A stretch of 64,000 bases of DNA from Spirochaetales bacterium (lineage in GTDB: Bacteria; Spirochaetota; Spirochaetia; Treponematales; Treponemataceae), in NCBI GenBank assembly GCA_003252395.1, contig QKEL01000011.1, positions 186,001 to 250,000 of the forward strand, given 5' to 3'. The notes beneath the pieces are model-generated. The model had not been told where the DNA came from and did no database searches. It saw nothing but the letters and a program-made list of their open reading frames with translations. The first letter of the stretch is position 1, and every line of letters begins with the position of its first letter. Shown here in pieces: positions 36,050 to 45,010 of this stretch. The position numbers and the translations under genes are program-made.

Positions 36050-36990
36050 GGTTTTTCCTCCCGGACCACGTACGGTGGCCGTTTTTTGGATTCAAGATAG
36101 GTTTTCGCGAGATATTGGCCAAGGATGCCGATGGTGAAAAGCTGAATGCCCCCCATGAAAAGGATAACGCTCATCATGGAGGGATACCCCGCCACCGGGT
36201 CGCCCCAAATGAGGGTTTTCACGATGACCACCGCGATCATTACGAAGGCGGCGAGGCAAAAAAGCATGCCGAAGGCAGAGGCGATCGCGAGGGGGAAGGT
36301 CGAGAAAGCCGATATGCCCTCGAAGGAATAGGCTACCAATTTAAAAAACGACCACTTGGTAGTTCCCGCGGAGCGGGGCACGTTGTCGTACTCGAACCAC
36401 CGGGTCCTGAAGCCAACCCAGGAAAAGAGCCCCTTCGAAAAACGGTTGTATTCGGGCATGGAGAGCACGGCGTCGGTCATCACCCGGTTCATGATCCGGA
36501 AGTCCCGCGCCCCGTCGACTATATGGGCGTCGGATATGCGGTTCATGAGCCGGTAAAAGGCATGGGCGAAAAGGGACCGCACAAAGGGCTCGCCCTTCCG
36601 GGTGGAACGCTTCGTGGCGGCGCAATCCCACTGTCCGGAAGCCACCGCGTCCAGCATTTCCGGGATAAGCGAAGGAGGGTCCTGGAGGTCGGCGTCGAGC
36701 ACGCCCACGTAATCGCCCCTCGACGCCCGCAAACCGGCCAGCAAGGCCGCTTCCTTCCCGAAATTGCGCGAGAAGGAAAGATAGCGCACCCGGGAATCCT
36801 GCGCGAGGAGCGCGGCGAGGGTGTCGAGCGTCCCGTCGGAGGAACCGTCGTCCACGAAAACGAACTCAAGCCGGTAACGGCCTTCCAGCGAGAACGCGAG
36901 CGCCGTCAATTCCTCGTAGAGGATGGGCAGGGCCTCTTCCTCGTTGTAACAGGGCACGACGAGCGACAGGAGCGGCAAGGGGGGCTTCAT
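36046..36990 (-). CDS. GT2 polyprenyl-phosphate sugar transferase (GtrB/DPM1-like)
   Basis: This 314-residue protein has a GT-A catalytic part with LVVPCYNEEEALP, FVDDGSSDGT and the metal-binding DADLQDPP, and two C-terminal membrane segments (about 235-260 and 265-295). It resembles GtrB, ArnC and dolichol-phosphate mannose synthase, which charge undecaprenyl phosphate with glucose or a related sugar on the cytoplasmic face. It overlaps both neighbours by 4 bp, so the three genes are translationally coupled. Confidence 0.88.
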   Translation of the reverse strand: MKPPLPLLSLVVPCYNEEEALPILYEELTALAFSLEGRYRLEFVFVDDGSSDGTLDTLAALLAQDSRVRYLSFSRNFGKEAALLAGLRASRGDYVGVLDADLQDPPSLIPEMLDAVASGQWDCAATKRSTRKGEPFVRSLFAHAFYRLMNRISDAHIVDGARDFRIMNRVMTDAVLSMPEYNRFSKGLFSWVGFRTRWFEYDNVPRSAGTTKWSFFKLVAYSFEGISAFSTFPLAIASAFGMLFCLAAFVMIAVVIVKTLIWGDPVAGYPSMMSVILFMGGIQLFTIGILGQYLAKTYLESKKRPPYVVREEKP

Positions 36991-37487
36991 CGGTTCCTCC
37001 CGGTATAACGGAAAACGAATTTGCCGGTAAGGTAATTTACCGCGATCACCACGGCGTTAACGCCTATTTTCAGGGCGAATTCCTTCCATGGCCCGGGTAC
37101 GGCTCCGGCTCCGGTTCCGGTTCCGGTCCCGGTCCCGGAAGTGGGCGAGGCGAGCAGGCGGAGGCCCGCCCACATCAGGCCCATGTCCAAGAGGAGCGAA
37201 AAGGCGCGGGAAGAAAGGAAGGCCGCGGCCTCGAGGAAAAGCTCGCGGGGGCGCCGCGCCGCGGAGCCGAACACGAACGAGCGATTCGCGACGTAGGCAA
37301 AGGCTACCGCCGCGAGCCAGGCGATAAAATTGGAGACCAGGGCGGGCAGCCATGCCCACCGCCTGAGCAGCAGGTACGCGGCCGCGTTTACGGCGGTGGT
37401 TACGACCCCGACGACGATGTAAGACGCGTAGTGTACTGCCGGTTGCGCCCGTTCGGGCGAGGATGCGCGCATAACGCATTGTACCAT
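36987..37487 (-). CDS. GtrA-family flippase-like protein
   Basis: This 166-residue protein has four hydrophobic segments and GtrA-like motifs (YIVVGVVTTAVNAAAYLLL, NFIAWLAAVAFAYVANRSFVF). GtrA proteins are thought to flip the polyprenyl-linked sugar made by the GT2 partner. Between segments three and four is a low-complexity GTGTGTGTGAG insert encoded by a 6-bp tandem repeat. The ATG at 37487 has a GGGAG 7 nt upstream. An alternative ATG at 37472 lies 5 bases behind a TACAAT box and would be leaderless; I cannot decide. Confidence 0.82.
   Translation of the reverse strand: MVQCVMRASSPERAQPAVHYASYIVVGVVTTAVNAAAYLLLRRWAWLPALVSNFIAWLAAVAFAYVANRSFVFGSAARRPRELFLEAAAFLSSRAFSLLLDMGLMWAGLRLLASPTSGTGTGTGTGAGAVPGPWKEFALKIGVNAVVIAVNYLTGKFVFRYTGRNR
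37101..37136. repeat. In-frame 6-bp tandem repeat inside gtrA
   Basis: Six units of GGNTCC type (two GGCTCC, two GGTTCC, two GGTCCC) encode the Gly-Thr/Gly-Ala low-complexity loop. The unit length is a multiple of three, so slippage would lengthen or shorten the loop without a frameshift. Confidence 0.7.
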
Positions 37488-37503
37488 ACCTTGCTCCCGA
37501 GGC

Positions 37504-37527
37504 GCCCTCGGGGATGTACCCGAGGGC
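37504..37527. other. Perfect 9-bp hairpin ahead of gtrA
   Basis: GCCCTCGGG pairs with CCCGAGGGC around a six-base loop, between the cellobiose phosphorylase terminator and gtrA. No T run. It may add to termination or lie in the gtrA leader. Confidence 0.5.
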
Positions 37528-37531
37528 GGTT

Positions 37532-37565
37532 AAAAAAAAGCCCCCGGATCGAAGGGTCCGGGGGC
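37532..37565 (-). terminator. Terminator of the cellobiose phosphorylase gene
   Basis: On the minus strand GCCCCCGGA/TCCGGGGGC (37557-37565 with 37540-37548) forms a 9-bp stem, followed by eight T's (the A run at 37532-37539). A textbook intrinsic terminator 22 bases after the stop. Confidence 0.9.
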
Positions 37566-37586
37566 CGCTCACGCGTTATTACTCGA

Positions 37587-40064
37587 TCAGCCGACCGTGG
37601 CGACGAGCTTCACTTCCTTCGCGCCGGCCGCGGCCTTTACGAGGGTACCCTCCACCGTCGCTCCCTGCGCCGTGAGGACTATCTTGCCCGCGGGATCGTT
37701 GTTCTTCACCTCGATAACGTAGTTCACGCCGCGATGGAAACGGGTAATCGTCGCGTTCCGCACGTGGGCGGGAAGCCTCGGCTCCACGCGGAGGCCGCCG
37801 AATTCCGCGCGAATTCCGGCGATCCACTGGGAAAGGGCAACGAAGTTCCAGGCCGCGGTTCCCGTGAGCCAGCTGTTCTTCGCCTCGCCGTGTCGGCGCG
37901 CTGCCTTTCCGGCAATCATCTGGGCGTACACGTAGGGCTCCAGGCGGTGAATCTCGCTGATATCCTCGAGGTAGGCAGGGGCGATCTTCTTATAGTACTC
38001 CCACGCCTGGGCGGGACGGCCGGACTTGACCTCGCCGATGATAACCCAGGGGTTGTTATGGCAGAAAATGCCGGCGTTTTCCTTGTATCCCGGCGGATAG
38101 GAGGAAACCTCGCCGAGCTCGATGTGGTAATCCTTGTAGGGCGGGTCCAGGATCACGATGCCGTACTTGGTGTCCAGGTGCTTTTTCACGCTGTCCAGGG
38201 CCTTGATGGGATAGCCCCGGTCCGCGCCCACCTGCGCCATGGCGCCGAAGCCCTGGCTCTCGATGAAAATCTTGCCGTCCTCGCATTCCTTCGAGCCGAT
38301 CTTGTTTCCGAAATCGTCGTAGGCGCGAACGTACCATTCGCCGTCCCAGCCGGCGGTGCAGATCTTCTCGACCATCTTCTTCGCCTCGGCCTCGGCGAAT
38401 TTCGCCTCTTCCTCGAGCCCGAGGAGGCGGCACATGGCGGCGTACTCGGGGGCCACGTACACGAACATCTGGGCGATCATCACGGACTCGGCGTTCGTGC
38501 CGTCCTTGTTCGTGCTGGTCTGGAAGGAATCGTTGGGGTCGGAGCTGAAGCAGTTGAGGTTGAGGCAGTCGTTCCAGTCCGCGCGGCCGATCAGGGGCAG
38601 GCCGTGGGGGCCGATATGGTCCACGGTGTAGCGGAATGAGCGCTTCAGGTGCTCGAACATGGTCGCCTTGTTGGTGGCCGAATTGTCGAAGGGCACGTCT
38701 ACCTTGAGGAAGTCCGCGTCGCCGGTCTCGCGCACGTACCCCGCCACGCCCAGGATGAGCCACAGGGGGTCGTCGTTGAAGTTGCTGCCGATATCGGCGT
38801 TGCCGCGCTTGGTCAGGGGCTGGAACTGGTGATAGGCCGAGCCGTCCTCGAACTGGGTTGAGGCCACGTCGAAAAGGCGTTCCCGGGCGCGGGAGGGAAT
38901 CTGATGCACCACGCCGAGCATGTCCTGGCTCGTGTCGCGGAATCCGATGCCTCGGCCGATTCCGCTCTCGAAGTAACTGGCGGAGCGGGCGAAGTTATAG
39001 GTCACGACGCACTGGTACTGGTTCCACACGGCCATGCGATCGAGCTTCTCGTCGCCGGTCTTCAGGGTGAAGTTCGCGAGAAGGCCGTCCCAGTAGGCTT
39101 TGAGGTCAGCGAAGGCGGCGTTTACCTGGGCGGGGGTCTCGAAGCGTTTCTGGAGCGCGATCGCCTTTTCCTTGTTGATCACGCGCATGTTCGCGTTCGT
39201 CTGGAGAAGGCCCGCCGAGGCGGGGGCGCAGCCGTTTTCGCCGGCGAATTTCTTGTCGTTGTCCATCTCCACGTAGCCGAGGACGAAAATCCAGGTCTTG
39301 GATTCCCCGGGCCCGAGGCTCGCGTTCAGGCGGTGGCTCGCGATGGGCGACCAGCCGTCGGCGACGGAATTGCCGCTCTTGCCGGCCAGCACCGTGTCGG
39401 GCGCGTCGTAGCCGTTATGGAGTCCCAGGAAGGTTTCGCGGTCGGTGTCGAAGCCGTCGGGCTTGGCGTTGACCGAATAGAACGCGAAATGGTTGCGGCG
39501 CTCGCGGTACTCGGTCTTGTGGTAGATGGCGCCGCCCTCGATCTCCACCTCGCCGGTGGAGAAATTCCGCTGGAAGTTCGTATTGTCGTCCAGGGCGTTA
39601 TAGAGGTTCCACTCGACGAAGGAAACGAGGGAAACCTCTTTCTTGGCCTTGGAATCGTTGGTCAGGGTCAGCATCTGCACCTCGGCGTTCTCGCCGTTGG
39701 GCACGAAGTAGAGCGCGTCGGCGCGCAGGCCGTTCTTCGACGAGGAGATCTTCGAATAGCCGAAGCCGTGACGGCACTGGTAGGTATCCAGCTCCACCCG
39801 CATGGGCTTCCACCCCGGATTCCAGATCGCGTCGCCGTCCTTTACGTAGAAATACCGGCCGTTGTTGTCCAGGGGAACGTCGTTATAGCGGTACCTGGTC
39901 AGGCGGCGAAGGCGCGCGTCGGTATAGAAGGAATACCCGCCCGCGGTATTGGAAATGAGGGAGAAAAATTTCGTATTGCCCAGGTAATTGATCCAGGGAT
40001 ACGGAGTACGGGGGGTCTCTATCACGTACTCGTGATTCGCGTCGTCAAAAAAACCGAATTTCAT
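37587..40064 (-). CDS. cbpA: Cellobiose phosphorylase (GH94)
   Basis: The 825-residue cytoplasmic enzyme splits cellobiose with phosphate to glucose-1-phosphate and glucose. It follows the Clostridium thermocellum enzyme closely as I recall it: [103 protein letters not shown] (general-acid Asp in DWND), [17 protein letters not shown] [16 protein letters not shown] and [17 protein letters not shown] small insert near residue 270 ([14 protein letters not shown]) differs. It is monocistronic with a strong promoter overlapped by a LacI-type palindrome and its own terminator. Confidence 0.93.
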   Translation of the reverse strand: MKFGFFDDANHEYVIETPRTPYPWINYLGNTKFFSLISNTAGGYSFYTDARLRRLTRYRYNDVPLDNNGRYFYVKDGDAIWNPGWKPMRVELDTYQCRHGFGYSKISSSKNGLRADALYFVPNGENAEVQMLTLTNDSKAKKEVSLVSFVEWNLYNALDDNTNFQRNFSTGEVEIEGGAIYHKTEYRERRNHFAFYSVNAKPDGFDTDRETFLGLHNGYDAPDTVLAGKSGNSVADGWSPIASHRLNASLGPGESKTWIFVLGYVEMDNDKKFAGENGCAPASAGLLQTNANMRVINKEKAIALQKRFETPAQVNAAFADLKAYWDGLLANFTLKTGDEKLDRMAVWNQYQCVVTYNFARSASYFESGIGRGIGFRDTSQDMLGVVHQIPSRARERLFDVASTQFEDGSAYHQFQPLTKRGNADIGSNFNDDPLWLILGVAGYVRETGDADFLKVDVPFDNSATNKATMFEHLKRSFRYTVDHIGPHGLPLIGRADWNDCLNLNCFSSDPNDSFQTSTNKDGTNAESVMIAQMFVYVAPEYAAMCRLLGLEEEAKFAEAEAKKMVEKICTAGWDGEWYVRAYDDFGNKIGSKECEDGKIFIESQGFGAMAQVGADRGYPIKALDSVKKHLDTKYGIVILDPPYKDYHIELGEVSSYPPGYKENAGIFCHNNPWVIIGEVKSGRPAQAWEYYKKIAPAYLEDISEIHRLEPYVYAQMIAGKAARRHGEAKNSWLTGTAAWNFVALSQWIAGIRAEFGGLRVEPRLPAHVRNATITRFHRGVNYVIEVKNNDPAGKIVLTAQGATVEGTLVKAAAGAKEVKLVATVG

Positions 40065-40131
40065 TGGTGACTCCTTAAGATACGGCCGAGTCGGTAAAAC
40101 CCTCCGTTAATTGACCTTTTCAACTAACCTG

Positions 40132-40160
40132 ACAGTAGCATAAGCGCAACCGGTTGTCAA
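40132..40160 (-). promoter_or_regulatory. Promoter of the cellobiose phosphorylase gene
   Basis: On the minus strand a perfect TTGACA (40160-40155) and TACTGT (40137-40132) are 17 bp apart. Transcription would start near 40125, giving a leader of about 60 bases. Confidence 0.7.
40147..40156. promoter_or_regulatory. LacI-type operator at the cellobiose phosphorylase promoter
   Basis: CAACCGGTTG is a perfect 10-bp palindrome with the central CG typical of LacI-family operators. It overlaps the last two bases of the -35 box and the start of the spacer, a position for repression. No LacI-family gene is in the window, so the regulator would be encoded elsewhere. Confidence 0.5.
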
Positions 40161-40244
40161 ACCGAAAACATCGCTTTTCCCGCCGATTTTTTTACCCACC
40201 GTTTATGCTCGTATTATAGCAAAGGTCCGGTCACGAGGCAAACG

Positions 40245-40280
40245 CAAAAAGGCGGCGGGGAAACAACGGGCCCGCCGGCC
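40245..40280 (-). terminator. Terminator of the GH3-nagA-nagB operon
   Basis: On the minus strand GGCCGGCGGG pairs with CCCCGCCGCC (one bulged base) and is followed by TTTTT, 20 bases after the nagB stop. Confidence 0.75.
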
Positions 40281-40300
40281 TTTCACGCCCGAAGGCTGCC

Positions 40301-41098
40301 TTACGGTTCCTTGTTCTTCGCCTCGATATCCTTAAAATACCGTACGGTACCGACCCGCAACTCGTCGGTGGCGTCCTCGTCGCACACGATAATGGCGCGG
40401 GGGTGGAGCTGCAGCACGCTGATCGTCCAGATATGGTTTATGCCTTCCTCAATGGCGTGGTGCAGGGCGCGCGCCTTGGTGTAGCCCGTGGCAAGGATAA
40501 GCACTTCCTCGGAATCGGTAATGGTGCCCACGCCCACGGTCAGGGCCTTGGTGGGAACCTTTTCCGGGTCGCCGCCGAAGAACCGGGAATTCATGACGAT
40601 GGTGTCCTGGGTGAGGGTTTTCACCCGGGTCCTGGACTGCAGGGCGGAACCGGGCTCGTTGAAGGCGATGTGCCCGTCCGCGCCGACCCCGCCGATAAAC
40701 AGGTTTATCTTCCCGTACGACTTGATTTTCGCCTCGTAGCGCTCGCATTCCGCCATGGGATCGGCGGCCATGCCGTCGAGGATATTCGTATTGGCCGGGT
40801 CTATATCCACGTGGGAAAAGAAATTGTCGCGCATGAAACGGTGGAAGCTTTGGGGATGCTGGGCGTCCAGGCCGAGGTATTCGTCCATATTGAAGGTCAC
40901 CACGTTGGCGAAGGAAACCTCCCCGGCCCGGTGCCTCCTGATCAGCTCCTTGTATACACCCAAGGGCGTCGAACCGGTGGGAAGGCCCAGCACGAAGGGG
41001 CGTTCCCTCGTGGGCTTGAAGGCGTTAATTCTCGCGATGATGTGGTTCGCGGTCCAACTCACGCACGTCGCGTAGTCGTCCTTGATGATAACTCGCAT
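40301..41098 (-). CDS. nagB: Glucosamine-6-phosphate deaminase
   Basis: The 265-residue enzyme converts glucosamine-6-P to fructose-6-P and ammonia. [12 protein letters not shown] (38-49) is the phosphate site; D72 in FNMDEY is the enediol base; the active-site loop [14 protein letters not shown] (137-150) carries D141, H143 and E148. Length and motifs match E. coli NagB. Its ATG has AGGAG, 8 bp after the nagA stop. Last gene of the GH3-nagA-nagB operon, which feeds amino sugars into glycolysis. Confidence 0.95.
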   Translation of the reverse strand: MRVIIKDDYATCVSWTANHIIARINAFKPTRERPFVLGLPTGSTPLGVYKELIRRHRAGEVSFANVVTFNMDEYLGLDAQHPQSFHRFMRDNFFSHVDIDPANTNILDGMAADPMAECERYEAKIKSYGKINLFIGGVGADGHIAFNEPGSALQSRTRVKTLTQDTIVMNSRFFGGDPEKVPTKALTVGVGTITDSEEVLILATGYTKARALHHAIEEGINHIWTISVLQLHPRAIIVCDEDATDELRVGTVRYFKDIEAKNKEP

Positions 41099-41106
41099 GT
41101 AGGCTC

Positions 41107-42279
41107 CTAGAGAATGTTCTTTTTGAGCGATCCCCCGATGATGGTCGAGAGAACGTTGCAGTATTTATCGAATACTACCAAATCCGCGTCGTAGCCGGGA
41201 ATCAGGGCGCCCTGCCCCTCGTATCTCATGACCCGGGCCGGGTTCATGGAAGCGAATTTCACCGCTACGTCCACGGGAAGGCCGAAGCTCATCAGGTTGC
41301 GCACGCCGGCGATCATGGTCAGCGCGGAACCGGCGATAACCCCGTCGACGCAGCGGTGGAAACAGCCGTCCCTGAATTCCACTTCCTCCCCGTTGGCTAT
41401 CAGGGGCCCGGTCCTTTGCTCGGTCGGCTTCAGTGCGTCGGTGACGAGCACGATCTTGTCCGAGGTCTTGTCCCGCACCAAGAGCTTCAATAGGTCGGGG
41501 TGAACGTGAAAGCCGTCGGCGATGACTTCGCAGGCCATTTCGGGGTGAATGAGGATCGCGCCCACCGCGCCGGGATTCCGGTGGTGCATTTGGCTCATGG
41601 CGTTAAACATGTGGGTCGCGTGTAAAATGCCGGCCTGCATGCCCTCTACCATGTTTTCGTACGAGGCGTTGGTGTGCCCCGCCTGCAGCACGATTCCCTT
41701 CCGCAGGGCGTACAGGGCGAGTTTCCTCATGTCCTTGAGCTCGGGCGCCACGGTCATGTTGACGATATGGCCCTCGGAGGCCTCCCAGAGGCGGTCCATC
41801 AGGGCGAGGTCGACCGGGCTCAGGGTCTCGGGGCGCTGAACGCCGAGCCGTTCGGGGGAGATAAAGGGGCCTTCCAGGTGAAGGCCCTTGATTCTCGCGC
41901 CCTTTTCGTTACCCATGGCCCGCACCACGGCCTTGATCGAGGCGACCATATTGTCGCTCTCCGAGGGATAGAGCGTCGGGTTAAAGGCCGTAACGCCGTA
42001 CTGCGCGAGTTCCCGCGACATCTCCACGATCGCGTCGGGCGAATTGTCCTCGGTGCCGTATCCGGCGAAGCCGTGAACGTGGGTATCGATCAGGCCGGGC
42101 CCAACGTAGGCGCCGTCCACGTCGAAAATGCGCACGTCGCTCTCGAACTTCTTTTGACGGAAGCGTCGCTCGCTGAACACGTCCTCTATTATTCCGTCCC
42201 GAACCAGGACCGAACAGTTTTCCATTACCGAAAAACCGGTTATTACCGTGCCGTTGTGCAGGCAAATCGGGGCGCTCAT
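41107..42279 (-). CDS. nagA: N-acetylglucosamine-6-phosphate deacetylase
   Basis: The 390-residue amidohydrolase removes acetate from GlcNAc-6-P for NagB. Landmarks are [17 protein letters not shown], the metal-binding [49 protein letters not shown] and the catalytic aspartate in LVTDALKPT. In this protein the N-terminal metal motif reads HVHG, common in NagA. AGGAGG precedes the ATG. It sits between the GH3 and nagB genes. Confidence 0.93.
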   Translation of the reverse strand: MSAPICLHNGTVITGFSVMENCSVLVRDGIIEDVFSERRFRQKKFESDVRIFDVDGAYVGPGLIDTHVHGFAGYGTEDNSPDAIVEMSRELAQYGVTAFNPTLYPSESDNMVASIKAVVRAMGNEKGARIKGLHLEGPFISPERLGVQRPETLSPVDLALMDRLWEASEGHIVNMTVAPELKDMRKLALYALRKGIVLQAGHTNASYENMVEGMQAGILHATHMFNAMSQMHHRNPGAVGAILIHPEMACEVIADGFHVHPDLLKLLVRDKTSDKIVLVTDALKPTEQRTGPLIANGEEVEFRDGCFHRCVDGVIAGSALTMIAGVRNLMSFGLPVDVAVKFASMNPARVMRYEGQGALIPGYDADLVVFDKYCNVLSTIIGGSLKKNIL

Positions 42280-42339
42280 GGTTTCCTCCTCAACAAGGGG
42301 CGGCGGTCGCCGCGCGTGGGCGGCAACGGTGCCGCCCGG

Positions 42340-44007
42340 TTATTTCCAACCCCGGAGCCCGGTTCCCCGCGGAACGGCGCCGTCTCCCACGCCGACGGGA
42401 AGAATGCCGTCGGGGGTTATGTCGCCGCGAAGGGTTCTCGCCAGGGCATGGAGCGAGGGTTCCGCCACGCCGTAGGTCGCGAGCAGGGTTTTCACGTCTT
42501 TCGGGATCGCCGCCAGATCGGCAGGGCTTCGCAAGGCGACCACGATGAGCTTCGTATCCTGGGCAAACGCCCTGACCGCCTCGAGCAATTTCAGCTGTTC
42601 AGGCCATTTATAGGCATTATAGGTGCAAAACACGACATAATCGGTCATGAAAGCCCAGTCCGCCGCTCCCAGGGCCTCGGTCTCGTTGGGCTGGAGCCCT
42701 ACCGGGTATTCGTACACCCGGTCAAAGTATCGCGAAAACACGTCCTTAAAGTCAAACGGGTAGAAGTTCGTATTGTCGCTCATCATTAAGCGGCCCATGG
42801 TGGGGCGAATGATCGAAAGCCGCGCGTTTTTCGGGATATCGGCCAGAGGCAAAAGCCCCGCATCGTTTCTGACGAGCGTGATCGATCGGTCCGCGCTCCG
42901 CTGCACCGCGGCGAGGTTCTTTTTGCTCGCGCAGGCTTTCTTCACGGCGCCTGCCGGGGGAACGCGGTCTTTCACCGCGGCTTTTTTGTGCTCCAATACC
43001 TTGCGAACCGCCTCGTTGAGGCGCGCTTCCGACAACTCGCCCCGGCGCACGCCGTCGGCGATATACCGGTTGGCCTCGCTCACGCCCCCGGAAACGATCG
43101 CCACGTCCACGCCGGCGGCGACGCAGCGTACCAGGGCGCCCTCGATCCCGTACCGGTCCTTTATCGGCTTCATCTGGATATCGTCGGAGACCACGAGCCC
43201 CCGGTAGCCGAGGGTGCCCTTGAGCGTGCCTTCCAGGATCGGCTTGGAAAGCGTCGCCGGGGTATTGGTCGGGTCTATGGCGGTGAAGCCGGCGTGCAGC
43301 GTCATCATCATGGAAACCCCGGCCTCGATGGCGGCCTTGAAGGGAATCCACTCGCGCCCCATCATCGCTTCCACGCTATAGGGAATCACGTCCAGCTCGA
43401 AGTGGCTGTCGATGTCCACGTTGCGCTGCCCGGGAAAATGCTTGGCGCAGCTCATGACCCCGGCGGAGGACAGCCCCCGGATGAAGGCCGCGGCGAGCTT
43501 CCCCGCGCGTACCGGGTCGCTGCCGAAATAGCGGTTGTCCTTGACGGGAAGGCCTTCCTCGTAGCAGAGGTCCACCACGGGGGCGAAACAGGTGGTTATC
43601 CCGATCGAGGCAAGCTCCTCGCCGGTCACGCGGCCGTTCTCGTACGCGGCCCGTTCGGCCTCTGCCTCGTCGCGAATCGCGGCAAGGGCCATGTTTCCCG
43701 GGCCGACGGAAACGCCCTGGGTAATGGGCGCGAGCTGTCCGCCCTCTTGGTCGATCGCCACGAAGGCGGGAATGCCGAAACGGTTTCGGCGGGCGCTCGC
43801 TTGCACCTTCTCGGTCAAGTCGCGCAACTGGGCCGGATCGATCACGTTACAGCCCGAAAAATAGAGAATCGAGCCCACGGCGCCTTCGCTCAAGAGCCGG
43901 TCCATATCAGCGGGAACCTCATATCGGTCGGTAAAACTGGACATGACCAACTGACCGGCCTTCTCCTCCAGGGTCATCTCCCCGATAATTGCCTCAATAT
44001 CTTTCAT
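42340..44007 (-). CDS. GH3 glycoside hydrolase, NagZ-like beta-N-acetylhexosaminidase
   Basis: This 555-residue protein lacks a signal peptide, so it is cytoplasmic. The (beta/alpha)8 domain has KHFPGQRNVDIDSHFELD with the Asp-His dyad D200-x-H202 that replaces the usual glutamate acid/base in NagZ-type GH3 enzymes, and the nucleophile D275 in LVVSDDIQMKP. The C-terminal 170 residues form the extra domain of two-domain members. Such enzymes release GlcNAc from chitooligosaccharides or muropeptides, and some act as phosphorylases giving GlcNAc-1-P. It leads the operon GH3-nagA-nagB from a promoter with a palindromic operator. Confidence 0.87.
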   Translation of the reverse strand: MKDIEAIIGEMTLEEKAGQLVMSSFTDRYEVPADMDRLLSEGAVGSILYFSGCNVIDPAQLRDLTEKVQASARRNRFGIPAFVAIDQEGGQLAPITQGVSVGPGNMALAAIRDEAEAERAAYENGRVTGEELASIGITTCFAPVVDLCYEEGLPVKDNRYFGSDPVRAGKLAAAFIRGLSSAGVMSCAKHFPGQRNVDIDSHFELDVIPYSVEAMMGREWIPFKAAIEAGVSMMMTLHAGFTAIDPTNTPATLSKPILEGTLKGTLGYRGLVVSDDIQMKPIKDRYGIEGALVRCVAAGVDVAIVSGGVSEANRYIADGVRRGELSEARLNEAVRKVLEHKKAAVKDRVPPAGAVKKACASKKNLAAVQRSADRSITLVRNDAGLLPLADIPKNARLSIIRPTMGRLMMSDNTNFYPFDFKDVFSRYFDRVYEYPVGLQPNETEALGAADWAFMTDYVVFCTYNAYKWPEQLKLLEAVRAFAQDTKLIVVALRSPADLAAIPKDVKTLLATYGVAEPSLHALARTLRGDITPDGILPVGVGDGAVPRGTGLRGWK

Positions 44008-44033
44008 CTCGCCGCCTCTTTACGGATTCAATG

Positions 44034-44066
44034 CTTTGGTAAGTACAGTGTTTGTACTTACCAAAG
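44034..44066. promoter_or_regulatory. Palindromic operator 1 of the amino-sugar regulon
   Basis: Perfect 14-bp arms CTTTGGTAAGTACA and TGTACTTACCAAAG are separated by five bases. It lies directly downstream of and touching the -10 box of the GH3 promoter. It contains the core ACAGTG shared with the two other operators of the island, so the ROK protein encoded nearby is the likely binder. Confidence 0.75.
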
Positions 44067-44092
44067 ATACAATGTACCGGATACGCTGTCAA
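44064..44092 (-). promoter_or_regulatory. Promoter of the GH3-nagA-nagB operon
   Basis: On the minus strand TTGACA (44092-44087) and TATCTT (44069-44064) are 17 bp apart. The operator begins within the -10 box and extends past the expected start site, the classical place for repression. Confidence 0.75.
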
Positions 44093-44119
44093 TAGAAACG
44101 CGCGTTCCGGCAAGGGCTT

Positions 44120-44138
44120 CCCGAAGGGTGCCCTCGGG
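44120..44138. other. Hairpin after the permease operon
   Basis: CCCGAAGGG and CCCTCGGG can pair with one bulged base just beyond the stop of the second permease gene. With no T run it may be a weak terminator or a stabilising 3' stem. Confidence 0.4.
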
Positions 44139-44154
44139 ATGGGCCGACGAGGCC

Positions 44155-45006
44155 TTAGCCCTTTACCGCGCCGCCCGCGACGCCCTTGGTGATCTGCTTT
44201 CGGAAAATCGCGTAAAAGAGCACCATCGGTATCAGGCCGATAACCAGGGCCGCGAATTGCTTGCCGTAGTCCGAGGCCAGCGCGCCGGAAAACCGGGCGA
44301 TTCCCACCGGCACCGACTTGATCTTATCGCTGGAGGCGAGAATGTTGATGAGCATGAACTCGTTCCAGGTGCCGGTAACGGTCATGATCGCCACGGTGAC
44401 CGCGACGGGCGCCGCCATGGGAATGATAATCGCCGAGAAAATCCGCAGGTACTTCGCCCCGTCGATCCGGGCCGACTCTATGAGGGCGTCGGGAATGCTG
44501 CGTATGTACTCCGTGCTCAGGTACACGCCCATCGGAAGGCCGATCCCGATATAGGGGATGAGCACGCCGATCCGCGTATTATAGAGGTGCGCCGCGTTGA
44601 CCATGAGGAATAGCGGAACCATGATCGACTGGAGGGTTAGCAGGATACCGATGATGAAGCTTCCGTGCAGAAAGGGCGTCGCCTTGCTCGGGATCTTGGA
44701 GAAGGCGAACCCGGCCATAAAGCCGAAAACGATGATCGCGACCACCGTGACCGAGGTATAGATAACGCTATTGACGATCAGTTGGCCGAAGTTGCCCCGG
44801 ACCCACGACTGGGGATAGTTCTTGAGGAAGACCGGATCGGGCAGCGCGAGCTTGCTGTGCAGCATGTAGTCCTGGGTCGTCTTGAAGGACTGGATCACGA
44901 GCCAGACGATCGGGTAAACGGCGAGAACGGTAAAGGCCGCCATGACGAGATAGATGATTACCGTGGAGAAAAGCGAGCCCTTGGTTAGTTTGCGTACGTC
45001 TGCCAT
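44155..45006 (-). CDS. Carbohydrate ABC transporter permease (MalG type)
   Basis: This 283-residue inner-membrane protein has six hydrophobic segments. The EAA loop that docks the ATPase reads YIRSIPDALIESARIDGAKYL-type, followed by FSAIIIPMAAPV. It is the second permease of a family 1 sugar importer and starts 4 bp after the MalF-type gene. No ATPase gene is in the window; a shared MsiK-like ATPase elsewhere would be needed. Confidence 0.9.
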   Translation of the reverse strand: MADVRKLTKGSLFSTVIIYLVMAAFTVLAVYPIVWLVIQSFKTTQDYMLHSKLALPDPVFLKNYPQSWVRGNFGQLIVNSVIYTSVTVVAIIVFGFMAGFAFSKIPSKATPFLHGSFIIGILLTLQSIMVPLFLMVNAAHLYNTRIGVLIPYIGIGLPMGVYLSTEYIRSIPDALIESARIDGAKYLRIFSAIIIPMAAPVAVTVAIMTVTGTWNEFMLINILASSDKIKSVPVGIARFSGALASDYGKQFAALVIGLIPMVLFYAIFRKQITKGVAGGAVKG

Positions 45007-45010
45007 TGCC

